DNA of 64,000 nt from Pseudomonas indica NBRC 103045 (GCF_002091635.1 NZ_BDAC01000009.1:124001-188000), one strand, 5' to 3'; counted from the stretch's first letter, positions 29,780 through 38,400 are shown. The notes: generated by a model not told the origin, from the letters alone. Numbers and translations: made by a program.

Positions 29780-30829
29780 ATGACAGACCCGACCCAACAG
29801 TTCGCCAGCGACAACTACTCCGGCATCTGCCCGGAAGCCTGGGCCGCGATGGCCGAAGCCAACCACGGCCACGAACGCGCCTACGGCGAGGACCAATGGA
29901 CCGCCCGCGCCGCCGACCACTTCCGTCGGTTGTTCGAGACCGACTGCGAAGTCTTCTTCGCCTTCAACGGTACCGCCGCCAATTCCCTGGCCCTGTCCGC
30001 CTTGTGCCAGAGCTATCACAGCGTGATCTGCTCGGAGACCGCCCACGTCGAGACCGACGAATGCGGCGCCCCGGAATTCTTCTCCAATGGCTCCAAGCTG
30101 CTGCTGGCCGCCACCCAGGCCGGCAAACTGACACCCGCGGCGGTGCGCGAGGTGGCACTCAAGCGCCAGGACATCCACTACCCGAAACCCCGTGTGGTGA
30201 CCCTCACCCAAGCCACCGAGGTGGGCACCGTCTACCGTCCCGACGAAATCCGCGCGATCAGCGAGACCTGCCGCGAACTCGGCCTGAACCTGCACATGGA
30301 CGGCGCCCGTTTCGCCAACGCCTGCGCCTTCCTCGGCTGCTCGCCGGCGGAGTTGAGCTGGAAGGCCGGCGTCGACGTGCTCTGCTTCGGCGGCACCAAG
30401 AACGGCATGGCAGTGGGCGAGGCGATCCTGTTCTTCAACAAGGCCCTGGCCGAAGACTTCGACTACCGCTGCAAGCAGGCCGGCCAACTGGCCTCGAAGA
30501 TGCGCTTCCTCTCCGCGCCCTGGGTCGGCCTGCTGCAGGACGACGCCTGGCTGCACTACGCCGACCACGCCAACCGCTGCGCCCGCCTGCTCGCCGAGCG
30601 GGTCGCGGGCATCCCCGGCGTGAGCCTGATGTTCCCGGTGGAAGCCAACGGCGTGTTCCTGCAACTCTCCGAACCCGCCATCGAAGCCCTGCGCGTCCGC
30701 GGCTGGCGCTTCTACACCTTCATCGGCAACGGCGGCGCGCGCTTCATGTGCTCCTGGGACACCCAGGCCGAGCGCGTCGAGCAACTGGCGGCGGATATAC
30801 GCGACGTGATGACGGCCGCTCACGGCTGA
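29780..30829 (+). CDS. ltaE: Low-specificity L-threonine aldolase
   Basis: Protein of 349 aa, PLP fold type I; PLP lysine K207 in LCFGGTKNGM, with LHMDGARFANA (171-181) binding PLP. It cleaves L-threonine or L-allo-threonine to glycine and acetaldehyde (and related hydroxy amino acids), linking to the glycine pool of this locus. It stands alone, with a rich non-coding leader. A GST gene relic follows its stop. Confidence 0.93.
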   Translation: MTDPTQQFASDNYSGICPEAWAAMAEANHGHERAYGEDQWTARAADHFRRLFETDCEVFFAFNGTAANSLALSALCQSYHSVICSETAHVETDECGAPEFFSNGSKLLLAATQAGKLTPAAVREVALKRQDIHYPKPRVVTLTQATEVGTVYRPDEIRAISETCRELGLNLHMDGARFANACAFLGCSPAELSWKAGVDVLCFGGTKNGMAVGEAILFFNKALAEDFDYRCKQAGQLASKMRFLSAPWVGLLQDDAWLHYADHANRCARLLAERVAGIPGVSLMFPVEANGVFLQLSEPAIEALRVRGWRFYTFIGNGGARFMCSWDTQAERVEQLAADIRDVMTAAHG

Positions 30830-30859
30830 GGCGCCTCCGGCCGGAGGGCATGGCGGCAT

Positions 30860-31027
30860 ACGGCGGCCGGCCTGCTCTGGGGCGTGGCACTGGCCTGGAC
30901 CACCCGCTTCGGGCTGGTCGAAGAGACCCCGACGATCAAGGCCTATATTGAAAGGGTGAACACGCGCCCCGCCGTCATCCGTGCCAGATCCCGGGACGCC
31001 GAACTGGCCGCCGGCCAGGAGGGCTGA
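30860..31027 (+). pseudogene. C-terminal relic of a glutathione S-transferase gene
   Basis: In one frame the stretch encodes GLLWGVALAWTTRFGLVEET, then PTIKAYIERVNTRPAVIRAR and a short tail ending AAGQEG before TGA at 31025. This is the standard GST C-terminal pattern (FG-IE--P----Y--R---RPA--RA). There is no start, no N-terminal thioredoxin domain and no room for one, since ltaE ends 30 nt upstream. It is the last quarter of a lost GST gene. Confidence 0.72.
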
Positions 31028-31126
31028 CCGCCCGCCTCCGCGTCCGGTGCACGCAGCGCCTTCCGATGGTCGGTGCTGCGATGCCGACCCGGTGACGGTC
31101 TAACCGGAAAACCCAAGGAGGCCGCC

Positions 31127-31336
31127 ATGTCTTTCGACCAGAATGCATTCCAGACCCTGCTCCGCCAGGCCCGCGAACACGCCGACAACGCCGCCGCGCA
31201 GAACGATCCCCTGCTTTACCGCGACGCCTTCCTGGCCACTTTGCAGGCCTTGGAAATGGTCGCCGGGGAAGCGGGTGGCTGGCGTGAAATGGTGGTGAGG
31301 GCAACCGAGGAGTACATGGGCGACGAGGGCATCTGA
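31127..31336 (+). CDS. Small conserved hypothetical protein
   Basis: Protein of 69 aa, acidic and helical (FQTLLRQAREHADNAAAQND, AFLATLQALEMVAGEAG), without membrane segment or signal. AAGGAGG precedes ATG 31127 at ideal spacing, strong evidence for translation. No named family is recognised. Confidence 0.7.
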   Translation: MSFDQNAFQTLLRQAREHADNAAAQNDPLLYRDAFLATLQALEMVAGEAGGWREMVVRATEEYMGDEGI

Positions 31337-31363
31337 TCCGCTCGTATCCGCCGGGCTTACTCA

Positions 31364-31520
31364 CAGCCGGCGTGGATGACTCTGTGGACAAGCTGTTCGC
31401 CCCCGGCTACAGCCCAGACGCCACGCCAGCCCTGGCGATCCGGCGATTTATTGAGCTATTTCAAGGGTTTGAGCAGCAGCTTGCGCACAGAAGCTGTGCA
31501 GCAGCCTGTGGAAAAGCTGT
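31364..31520 (+). repeat. DnaA-box-like intergenic repeat, copy B
   Basis: CTCTGTGGACAAGCTGTTCG (31381-31400) at one end and GCTTGCGCACAGAAGCTGTG plus TGTGGAAAAGCTGTGCGG at the other. TGTGGACAA (31383-31391) and TGTGGAAAA (31507-31515) are one or two bases from the inverse DnaA box. Fills most of the gap 31337-31604. Confidence 0.6.
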
Positions 31521-31604
31521 GCGGACACGGGGGCAACCCACGAGCGGCGGGCCCTGGAGAAGGTTGGTCGTTTCCTGCGCAGTGCAGCGAGCCGCGGCTC
31601 TGAC

Positions 31605-31904
31605 TCACGGCCGGCGTCCGCGCTCTTCTTCATTCGGCTGCGTCCGGGGCGTGGCGTCGCGCTCCAGCCGCTCCCGCAACAGCGGCAGGGATTCCTGGCG
31701 CATGTTTTCCTTCGGCCTGGGCAGGTTGCGGTTGCCGCCGTCGTTGATCAGCGGCAACCGGTCCGCCGGCGGACGCGGTGTGATGGGTGCCGGCTGGCCA
31801 TAGGGTTGCGGTGTCGGCGTGCCGGGAGAGCCGGGCGGGCGCTCCTGGGCGACCACCAGCGGCGTGCACAGAACCAGGGCGAGGCAGGCGGCGGGCGCTT
31901 TCAT
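31605..31904 (-). CDS. Exported proline-rich small protein
   Basis: Protein of 99 aa with signal peptide (MKAPAACLALVLCTPLVVAQ) and a mature part rich in proline (PPGSPGTPTPQPYGQPAPIT) then in charged residues. ATG 31904 follows AGGAGGA and starts the signal peptide exactly; the upstream in-frame extension is rejected. No family is recognised. Confidence 0.68.
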   Translation of the reverse strand: MKAPAACLALVLCTPLVVAQERPPGSPGTPTPQPYGQPAPITPRPPADRLPLINDGGNRNLPRPKENMRQESLPLLRERLERDATPRTQPNEEERGRRP

Positions 31905-31974
31905 CGTTCCTCCTGGGAGACGGTCCTGTCCTATTGGACCGCCGTTCCCCCGCAAGGCTCAACCCGGCGTTATC

Positions 31975-32135
31975 CCCATGAACGGTGGATCAACCTGTGG
32001 ACAGGCTGTAGACACATCGCCCAGGCCCGGAGCCCCCACCGTTTCTGGAGGATGGACGTTTTTCGAACGAATTCAGCCAGTTACGGCGACAGCTTGCCCA
32101 CAGAAGCTGTGCAAAGCCTTGTGGGCAACCTGTGC
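31975..32135 (+). repeat. DnaA-box-like intergenic repeat, copy C
   Basis: CCTGTGGACAGGCTGTAGAC (31994-32013) at one end and GCTTGCCCACAGAAGCTGTG followed by TGTGGGCAACCTGTGCAAGG at the other. Ends match copies A and B; the middle differs. Confidence 0.58.
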
Positions 32136-32202
32136 AAGGAGGGCTGCAGGCCTTTCCGTGTGCGGCCCGCAGCGTAGTGGTGGTTTTACGCTCTGTACGT
32201 TT

Positions 32203-33303
32203 TCAATAGTCGATGCTGACATCGCCCTTAGGCACACTGCAGCAGGACAGGATGTAGCCCTCGGCCACATCCTCGTCGGTGATCCCGCCGTTGTGCTCCA
32301 TGTCGACGTCGCCGGAGGTCTTCATCACCTTGCAGGTGCCGCAGATACCCATGCCGCAGGCCTTCGGGATATGCAGACCGAGCTTGGCGGCGGCGGCATG
32401 CACGGTCTCGCCGGGCGCCACGCGGATGCTCTTGCCGGTGCTGGTGAAGGACACCTGGTGCAGGTCGCCCGCCGGAATTTCCGGCGCCTCGGCGGCTTCG
32501 GCGGCCAGTTCCCTGACCTCTTCGCTCACGTCGGCCGGCGTCGCCCCGAAGGATTCCTCGTGGTAGCGCTTCATGTCGAAGCCATTGGCTTCCAGCAGGC
32601 GCTTGACGGCATTCATGTAGGGCGTCGGGCCGCAGCAGAAGATCTCCCGTTCCTTGAAGTCCGGCGCGATCAGCTCCAGCATCGGCTGGCTCAGGTAGCC
32701 GCGGTAGCCGGACCAGGTTTCGCCGATCTCGTAGCGCTCGCAGATCAGGTGCAGCTTGAAGTTGTTGATGCGCGAGGCCATGTGGCGCAGCTCGCGGTGA
32801 TAGATGATGTCCTTCGGCGTGCGGGCGCTGTGGACGAACACCATGTCCACGTTGCCGTTGGTGTCGAAGAACCAGCGCGCCATGGACATCACCGGGGTGA
32901 TGCCGACGCCGCCGCTGAGGAACAGCACCTTGTCCGCCGGGAAATCGATGGCGTTGAACAGCCCCACCGGCCCGTGCACCGGCAGCATGTCGCCCTCGTT
33001 GAGGTTGTCGTGCAGCCAGTTGGAAACCTTGCCGCCCGGCACGCGCTTGATGGTGATGGAGAAGCTGTAGGGCACCGACGGCGAGCTGGAGATGGTGTAG
33101 GAGCGCATGATCGGCTGCCCCTCGATCTCCAGCTCCAGGGTGACGAACTGACCGGGCTTGAAGAAGAACAGGATCGGCTGGTCGGCCATGAAACAGAAGG
33201 TGCGCACGTCCCAGGTTTCCTGGATCACCTTGACGCAGCGCACCAGATGGCGGCCGTTGGTCCAGGTCTGGGTGTTGACCGGGTTGAGGAAGCTGTTCGA
33301 CAT
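32203..33303 (-). CDS. gbcB: Glycine betaine monooxygenase reductase subunit
   Basis: Protein of 366 aa. An FNR-like FAD/NAD(P)H reductase module (about 20-255; RSYTISSSP for FAD, LSGGVGITPVMSMAR for NADH) joins a C-terminal plant-type 2Fe-2S ferredoxin with KACGMGICGTC and a last Cys in YILSCC. It feeds electrons from NADH to GbcA. Start ATG 33303 (weak GGAG upstream) gives the family length; the frame upstream crosses the regulatory region. Divergent from gbcA, with GbdR-type sites in between. Confidence 0.94.
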   Translation of the reverse strand: MSNSFLNPVNTQTWTNGRHLVRCVKVIQETWDVRTFCFMADQPILFFFKPGQFVTLELEIEGQPIMRSYTISSSPSVPYSFSITIKRVPGGKVSNWLHDNLNEGDMLPVHGPVGLFNAIDFPADKVLFLSGGVGITPVMSMARWFFDTNGNVDMVFVHSARTPKDIIYHRELRHMASRINNFKLHLICERYEIGETWSGYRGYLSQPMLELIAPDFKEREIFCCGPTPYMNAVKRLLEANGFDMKRYHEESFGATPADVSEEVRELAAEAAEAPEIPAGDLHQVSFTSTGKSIRVAPGETVHAAAAKLGLHIPKACGMGICGTCKVMKTSGDVDMEHNGGITDEDVAEGYILSCCSVPKGDVSIDY

Positions 33304-33388
33304 GGCATGACTCCGCGCACAACGGCCGTCTATTCGGCCTCTTGTGGTGAATTCTGCGCAGAGACCAGTCACCTCCGTTTACCTGTTC

Positions 33389-33478
33389 GCGACATCCACA
33401 TGCTTATCGCGACCAGCCCCATGCCACCGGGGCTGCAGCGTCGGAAACGGATGCGGCCATGTCGCCCATGGACAAGGT
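33389..33478. promoter_or_regulatory. Candidate GbdR sites between gbcA and gbcB
   Basis: Two GCGACAT motifs face opposite ways: GCGACATCC at 33389-33397 (plus) and ATGTCGC at 33459-33465 (minus). The latter runs into TCGCCCATGGACAA (33462-33475), which nearly duplicates the element upstream of glyA. The direct repeat TCGCGAC...TCGCGAC (33388-33412) surrounds the first motif. One site per divergent promoter is the simple reading. The whole gap is 33304-33645. Confidence 0.5.
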
Positions 33479-33645
33479 TCCCACCCTCGCCGACCCCACA
33501 CTCGATTCCAGCCGGACACCATAAGGTTTCAACGAGCGATCAGCCCACGCCGGATAACAAAGGGCCTGTTCGCCGCCTTGCGTAGCACACCGAACAAGCC
33601 ATTTACGCGGCAGCCGCCCTGACGGCCCGCCATGAGGAGTCAACG

Positions 33646-34938
33646 ATGAGCACTACCACCACCCTGAGCCTGGGCGACCCGCTGGAGCCGGCACGCAAAG
33701 CCACCGCCGAGATGCTGCAAACCCGCGATCACACTTTCTCCCTGCCGCAGCCGTTCTACAACGACGAGCGCCTGTTCCAGATCGACATGCAGGAGATCTT
33801 CCAGAAGGAATGGCTGATCGCCGGCATGACCTGCGAAATTCCGGCCAAGGGCAACTACCTGACCCTGCAGATCGGCGACAACCCGATCATCGTGATCCGC
33901 GGCGCCGAAGGGAAAATCCACGCTTTCCATAACGTCTGCCGCCACCGCGGTTCGCGCCTGTGCGTGAGCGACAAGGGCAAGGTGGCCAAGCTGGTCTGCC
34001 CCTATCACCAGTGGACCTACGAGCTGGACGGCCGCCTGCTGTTCGCCGGTACCGAGATGGGCGCCGACTTCGACATGAACCAGTACGGCCTCAAGCCGGT
34101 GAACTGCAAGAGCGCCGGCGGCTACATCTTCGTCTCGCTGGCGGATGAGCCGCCGGCCATCGACGACTTCCTGCGTACGCTCGAGCACTATATGGAGCCG
34201 TACGACATGGAGAACACCAAGGTGGCGGTTTCCACCACGCTGATGGAAAAGGCCAACTGGAAGCTGGTGATCGAGAACAACCGCGAGTGCTACCACTGCA
34301 ACGGTTCGCACCCCGAGCTGCTGAACACCCTGCTGGAGTGGGACGACGTCACCGACCCGCGCGCCGACCAGGCGTTCAAGGACCACGTGGCTGCCTCCGC
34401 CGCCGCCTGGGACGCGGAGAAGATCCCTTACGCCCACGCCAGCTTCGGCCTGCGCAACCGCATCGTGCGCATGCCGCTGCTCAAGGGCACCGTGTCCATG
34501 ACCATGGACGGCAAGCCCGGCAGCAAGAAGCTGATGGGCCGCATCCAGAACCCGGACCTGGGCTCCATGCGCATCCTCCACCTGCCGCACTCGTGGAACC
34601 ACTGCATGGGCGACCATCTGATCAACTTCACCGTGTGGCCGATCAGCGCCCAGGAAACCATGGTCACCACCAAGTGGCTGGTGCACAAGGACGCGGTGGA
34701 AGGTGTCGACTACGACATCGCCCGCCTGCGCGAAGTCTGGGACGCCACCAACGACCAGGACCGTCGCCTCGCCGAAGAAAACCAGCGCGGCATCAACTCC
34801 ACCGCCTACCAGCCGGGTCCGTACTCGAAGACCTACGAGTTCGGCGTGATCAACTTCCTCGACTGGTACAGCGAGCGCATGCTCAACAACCTGGGCGTGG
34901 AAGAAGCCGCGCCGCAACTGCGCCAGGTCGGCGAATAA
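33646..34938 (+). CDS. gbcA: Glycine betaine monooxygenase, Rieske oxygenase subunit
   Basis: Protein of 430 aa. Rieske 2Fe-2S ligands are C98-x-H100 and C118-x2-H121 (CRHRG ... CPYHQW). The mononuclear iron site includes H217 and H222 in ECYHCNGSHPE. With GbcB it oxidatively N-demethylates glycine betaine to dimethylglycine, releasing formaldehyde. GAGGAG precedes the ATG. A strong hairpin follows the stop. Confidence 0.95.
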   Translation: MSTTTTLSLGDPLEPARKATAEMLQTRDHTFSLPQPFYNDERLFQIDMQEIFQKEWLIAGMTCEIPAKGNYLTLQIGDNPIIVIRGAEGKIHAFHNVCRHRGSRLCVSDKGKVAKLVCPYHQWTYELDGRLLFAGTEMGADFDMNQYGLKPVNCKSAGGYIFVSLADEPPAIDDFLRTLEHYMEPYDMENTKVAVSTTLMEKANWKLVIENNRECYHCNGSHPELLNTLLEWDDVTDPRADQAFKDHVAASAAAWDAEKIPYAHASFGLRNRIVRMPLLKGTVSMTMDGKPGSKKLMGRIQNPDLGSMRILHLPHSWNHCMGDHLINFTVWPISAQETMVTTKWLVHKDAVEGVDYDIARLREVWDATNDQDRRLAEENQRGINSTAYQPGPYSKTYEFGVINFLDWYSERMLNNLGVEEAAPQLRQVGE

Positions 34939-34948
34939 GCCGCACACA

Positions 34949-34974
34949 CCCCCACCGACCCTGGTCGGTGGGGG
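34949..34974 (+). terminator. Terminator after gbcA
   Basis: CCCCCACCGACC (34949-34960) pairs perfectly with GGTCGGTGGGGG (34963-34974). The following tract (CGTATCGCTT) is only weakly T-rich, but position 11 nt past the gbcA stop and strength of the stem support termination. Confidence 0.7.
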
Positions 34975-34987
34975 CGTATCGCTTCCC

Positions 34988-35059
34988 ATGTCCCTGACCC
35001 TCTGCTTTCTGATCCTCCTCGCCGGCTACGGCGTGCTGGCCTGCTCCCCTCGTCGCTGA
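34988..35059 (+). CDS. Possible 23-residue hydrophobic peptide after gbcA
   Basis: A frame of 23 codons begins MSLTLCFLILLAGYGVLACS and ends PRR before TGA. It is a single hydrophobic helix with a positively charged end, like many bacterial small membrane peptides. There is no clear ribosome site and it lies just after the gbcA terminator, so expression is doubtful. Confidence 0.25.
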   Translation: MSLTLCFLILLAGYGVLACSPRR

Positions 35060-35128
35060 GCGACGCCACGGGTTGCGCCGGCCTCGATCCGGACTACACC
35101 TGTCAGGCAATCCCGCCGAGGCTTGCCC

Positions 35129-35317
35129 ATGACCCAATCTTCCCCGCCTGCCGATGCCGATCTGCCTGTCTGGTCCGTGGTACGCCTGGACGACAACGGC
35201 AACCGCTTTCTCGTCAGCGCCGGCCATACCTATGCCGACGCGCAAGCCATCGCCGACGACTTCCAGGCGAAGGGCCACAAGCAACTGTACGAAGTGAAGC
35301 GCCAGGAGCGGGACTGA
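35129..35317 (+). CDS. Small hypothetical protein
   Basis: Protein of 62 aa with pattern WSVVRLDDNGNRFLVSAGHT then YADAQAIADDFQAKGHKQLY, resembling a compact SPOR-like alpha/beta unit. ATG 35129 has CGAGG upstream; a TTG two codons earlier is possible. No signal peptide. Conserved small proteins of this kind occur in pseudomonads without known role. Confidence 0.6.
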   Translation: MTQSSPPADADLPVWSVVRLDDNGNRFLVSAGHTYADAQAIADDFQAKGHKQLYEVKRQERD

Positions 35318-35363
35318 GCAGAAATCGTCCACCGGCCCGTAACCGTTGCCAGGACGGGGATTG

Positions 35364-35580
35364 CGCGATGTCTCTACAGCTTTTCCACAGGACGGCACAC
35401 AGGCTGTGTGGACAGGCTGGGCTTCGGGGCGATTATCCGAGTGCCTCGGTAAGCCTTTGTCTTTCAAGCGATTGGGCAGGAAATGAGCGGATTGTGGAGG
35501 GGGCCGGGGGCTGTGGTGTGGGGGAAGGGCTTAACAAGTTATCCACAGAGTGGTTCACAAGTTTTGTGGGAAACCTTGGG
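35364..35580. repeat. DnaA-box-like intergenic repeat, copy D (extended)
   Basis: Holds CTTTTCCACAGG (from 35380), TGTGGACAG (35407-35415) and TTATCCACA at 35539-35547, a perfect consensus DnaA box, followed by GTTCACAAGTTTTGTGGG. More divergent than copies A-C. Confidence 0.5.
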
Positions 35581-35623
35581 TTGGGCTGAGGTAAGGCTGG
35601 GTATTCGAGGGGTTCCTACCTCT

Positions 35624-35950
35624 GCCCCCTCACCCCAGCCCTCTCCCCAGAGGGGCGAGGGGGCAGCCCGTGCAACTTCGGTCGTCCGAGCAAGACGCTA
35701 TTGATTGATGTGAACTAACCCCGACTCATCGCAGCGAGAAAGGCGTGAAGGATATTTCGGTTTCCACGGAGAAGGTCATCCATGAATCGGTCACGCATTC
35801 AACCTTGAGGAGATGACTACACGGAGGGAAAGTGACGCAAAGGCCAAGCCGAGAGATAACTGAAGGCAGCTAAGCAGGTGCACGGGCTCCCTACCCCGCA
35901 CATTCCATCCCCTCGCCCCTCTGGGGAGAGGGCTAGGGTGAGGGGGGCGG
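35624..35950. repeat. REP repeats in the etfB downstream region
   Basis: Inverted copies CCCCCTCACCCCAGCCCTCT (from 35625) and GGGGAGAGGGCTAGGGTGAG (35922-35941) of the REP family enclose about 240 nt of unremarkable sequence. Together with copy D they fill the 700-nt gap 35318-36017; no gene is supported there. Confidence 0.7.
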
Positions 35951-36017
35951 GGTATCGGCGAACACCACAGGGCATACACACCACCCACCCCCACCTTCGG
36001 AAAAAGAAAGCAGCGCC

Positions 36018-36791
36018 CTACCGCACCACCCCTTCCTCCACCAGCAACTTGAAGATCGCCTCGGCCCCCGCCTCGGGCGTCAGGTCGCGCAGGACCTGGC
36101 CGCCGTCGCCGGACGCCTTGGCCGTGGCGGCCTTGAAGCGGTCGGCAGCGGTCTTCGCCTTGATCACCTTCAGCCGCTTGGGCCGTGGGCGCGCCGGTTG
36201 CAGTTGGGCGTCGGCGAACAGTTCGTCGGTGAGCGCCGGCACCGCTTCCACCTGCAGCTCGCCGCGCCGCGCCGGGCCGAAGGCGCTCTGGCGGGCGACC
36301 GGGGCGGCGTTATCGACGCTGGCGAGGAACGGCAGGCGCACCTTCAGCCGGCGACGCTGGCCGCGCGGCAGTGCTTGCAGGACCTGGGCGTGGCCCTGTT
36401 CGACTTTCTCCACCGCGGCCAACCCCACCACCAGCGGCCAGCCGAGGCGCTCGGCGAGCAGGTAGGGCAGCAGGCCGGAGCCCTCGCCGGTCTCCGCCTG
36501 GCTGCCGGTGAGCACCAGTTGGGCGCCGGCCTCCGCCAGGAAGTCGGCCAGCGCCGGCAGCGCGTCGGCGCCGGCCGGCTGCTCCAGCACGGTCAGTTCG
36601 GGCAGGCCCATGCCGAGGTAGGCACGCAACGCTTCCTCGCGAGGGTCGCCGGCATGTACCACGCGCAGGTGCTCACCGGCCAGGCGTAGGCCCAGCTCCA
36701 CGGCGCGGGCGTCCTGCTCGGCGCGGCGTGCGCGGCCGGAGGTCGGGTGGGCGCCGACCGATACCAGGGTGACGATGTTCAGGTCAGTCAT
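36018..36791 (-). CDS. etfB: Electron transfer flavoprotein beta subunit for dimethylglycine dehydrogenase
   Basis: Protein of 257 aa, ETF beta fold (LNIVTLVSVGAHP at the start, LTGSQAETGEGSGLLPYLLA for the AMP/FAD region). It is divergent from the housekeeping EtfB and sits at the end of the dgc operon, 75 nt after etfA. It likely passes electrons from DgcA/DgcB to the respiratory chain. Confidence 0.88.
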   Translation of the reverse strand: MTDLNIVTLVSVGAHPTSGRARRAEQDARAVELGLRLAGEHLRVVHAGDPREEALRAYLGMGLPELTVLEQPAGADALPALADFLAEAGAQLVLTGSQAETGEGSGLLPYLLAERLGWPLVVGLAAVEKVEQGHAQVLQALPRGQRRRLKVRLPFLASVDNAAPVARQSAFGPARRGELQVEAVPALTDELFADAQLQPARPRPKRLKVIKAKTAADRFKAATAKASGDGGQVLRDLTPEAGAEAIFKLLVEEGVVR

Positions 36792-36866
36792 GCTTCCCCC
36801 GAGGCCCGGCTGAAATCCGGGAATGGCTGTTGCTGGGTCCCGGATGACATCCGGACTACATGAGCG

Positions 36867-38090
36867 TCAGGCCGCATCGCGCGCCCCTCCCTGCCGCCAG
36901 GCGCTGACCTTCTCGATCAGGGCCTGGAGGATCGCCGCCGAGTCGCCGATCACCGAAAGATCGGCGCGCTTGATCATGTCGCAACCGGGGTCGAGGTTGA
37001 TCGCCACCACCTTGTCGCAGGCACCGATGCCTTGCAGGTGCTGGATCGCCCCGGAGATGCCCACCGCCAGGTAGACCCGCGCGGTGACCCAGGTACCGGT
37101 GGCGCCGACCTGGCGATTACGCGGCATGAAGCCATCGTCCACCGCCACGCGGGAAGCGCCTTCGGTGGCACCGAGGGCCTGGGCGGCCTGGTGGAACAGG
37201 TCCCAGTTCTTCACGCCATTGCCGCCGGAGAGGATGAACTCGGCTTCGGCCATGGGAATCTGCGCCGGGTCCACGGCCACCGGACCGAGGTCTTCGATGC
37301 GTGGCAGGCTGCGGGCAACGCTGTTGTCCAGGGACAGCGGCAGTGCTTCGTGACGGGTCTCGCCCACCGGCTCGGCGCATTCGGCGGCAGCCAGGATGAG
37401 CCGCGGCAAGGCGCGGTGCAGGTCTTCGCGACCGGCGCCGGCGCGGCCGACACAGCGTTCGCCCTCCACCTGCCAGACCCGCGTGGCCGGGCGCTCGCCC
37501 AGCTTGGCGGCCAGCCGGCGGCCCAGCTCGGCACCGCCCATGCGGCTGTCGGGCAGCAGCCAGTGGCGTGGCGCGAACTGCCGCTCCACCGCCGCCAGGG
37601 CCTGGATGCGCTGTTCCGGCGCATAGCCTTCGTATTCCTCGCCCTGGATCAGCAGCAGGCGGTCCACACCGGCCGTGTCGAAGGCGCCTTCCTTGTGCTC
37701 ACCGAACACCACCGCCAGTACCGCACCGTCGTTGCCGGCGAGCTGACGGGCAAGGCCGAGCAGGTCCTTGTCGTGGCTGGACAGGCGTCCGCCGACCATG
37801 TCCGGCACCACGCAGATGTAGTGCGCCGGCTGAGCGACCACGTGCAGCGGCAGTTGCACGGCCTCGACGGCGGCGGAACGCTGGCGGGCGCTACCGCCCT
37901 GCTGCGCGCCGGAGCGGTCGATGCGCTTGATGCCGTTGGGCCCGATGAAGCCGACGGCATGGGGATTCTTGCGGATCAGGCCGTTGGGGCCCATCCAGCG
38001 GGCCTCAGCCTGCTGCAGCTTGCCGTGCAGCGGGTGCAGGCGGTTGCGGGCGATCCACTCGGCGCGGGGATCGCGGCGGATGATGGTCAT
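36867..38090 (-). CDS. etfA: Electron transfer flavoprotein alpha subunit for dimethylglycine dehydrogenase
   Basis: Protein of 407 aa, longer than housekeeping EtfA owing to an N-terminal extension of about 85 residues. The C-terminal FAD domain is clear: VAVDDGFMPRNRQVGATGTW, GISGAIQHLQGIGACDKVVA and INLDPGCDMIKRADLSVIGD. ATG 38090 is preferred to ATG 38096, because CGAGG lies 8 nt before it and overlaps the earlier one. A 310-nt REP-containing gap separates it from dgcB, yet order and strand put it in the dgc operon. Confidence 0.88.
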   Translation of the reverse strand: MTIIRRDPRAEWIARNRLHPLHGKLQQAEARWMGPNGLIRKNPHAVGFIGPNGIKRIDRSGAQQGGSARQRSAAVEAVQLPLHVVAQPAHYICVVPDMVGGRLSSHDKDLLGLARQLAGNDGAVLAVVFGEHKEGAFDTAGVDRLLLIQGEEYEGYAPEQRIQALAAVERQFAPRHWLLPDSRMGGAELGRRLAAKLGERPATRVWQVEGERCVGRAGAGREDLHRALPRLILAAAECAEPVGETRHEALPLSLDNSVARSLPRIEDLGPVAVDPAQIPMAEAEFILSGGNGVKNWDLFHQAAQALGATEGASRVAVDDGFMPRNRQVGATGTWVTARVYLAVGISGAIQHLQGIGACDKVVAINLDPGCDMIKRADLSVIGDSAAILQALIEKVSAWRQGGARDAA

Positions 38091-38157
38091 GGGCATACCT
38101 CGGGCTGCCGGGCGGCATGAATGGTTGGACGTAGACGGAGCCTTGATGTTTGCCTTA

Positions 38158-38313
38158 ACTCCGACCCCTCACCCCGGCCCTCTCCCCAGAGGGTAGAGGG
38201 GGTTGGACGTGCGGGTCCTTGAGCCCGTACCAGGCTCGACCTCGTACTCGGATTCCCGATCTCGCACGAACGGCTCCCTCGCCCCTTTGGGGAGAGGGCT
38301 GGGGTGAGGGGGC
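38158..38313. repeat. REP pair between dgcB and etfA
   Basis: GACCCCTCACCCCGGCCCTC (from 38163) and GGGGAGAGGGCTGGGGTGAG (from 38290) are inverted REP copies. They occupy most of the 310-nt gap 38091-38400, otherwise featureless. Confidence 0.8.
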
Positions 38314-38400
38314 GGTGTATCGACTGACACCCTCCCCCAACGCGCCCTTCGAAACGGAATGACAATCCAGTCTCTCGATGCACTGTCGGTCGGATACCCA

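Noticed and set aside
30943-31188. Minus-strand frame of 81 codons after ltaE
   Set aside because: Overlaps both the GST relic and the small plus-strand gene that has an AAGGAGG site; no support of its own.
35810-35870. Very short frame (16 codons, MTTRRESDAKAKPRDN) in the gap before etfB
   Set aside because: Close GAGGAG but no conserved feature or context; cannot be told from chance.
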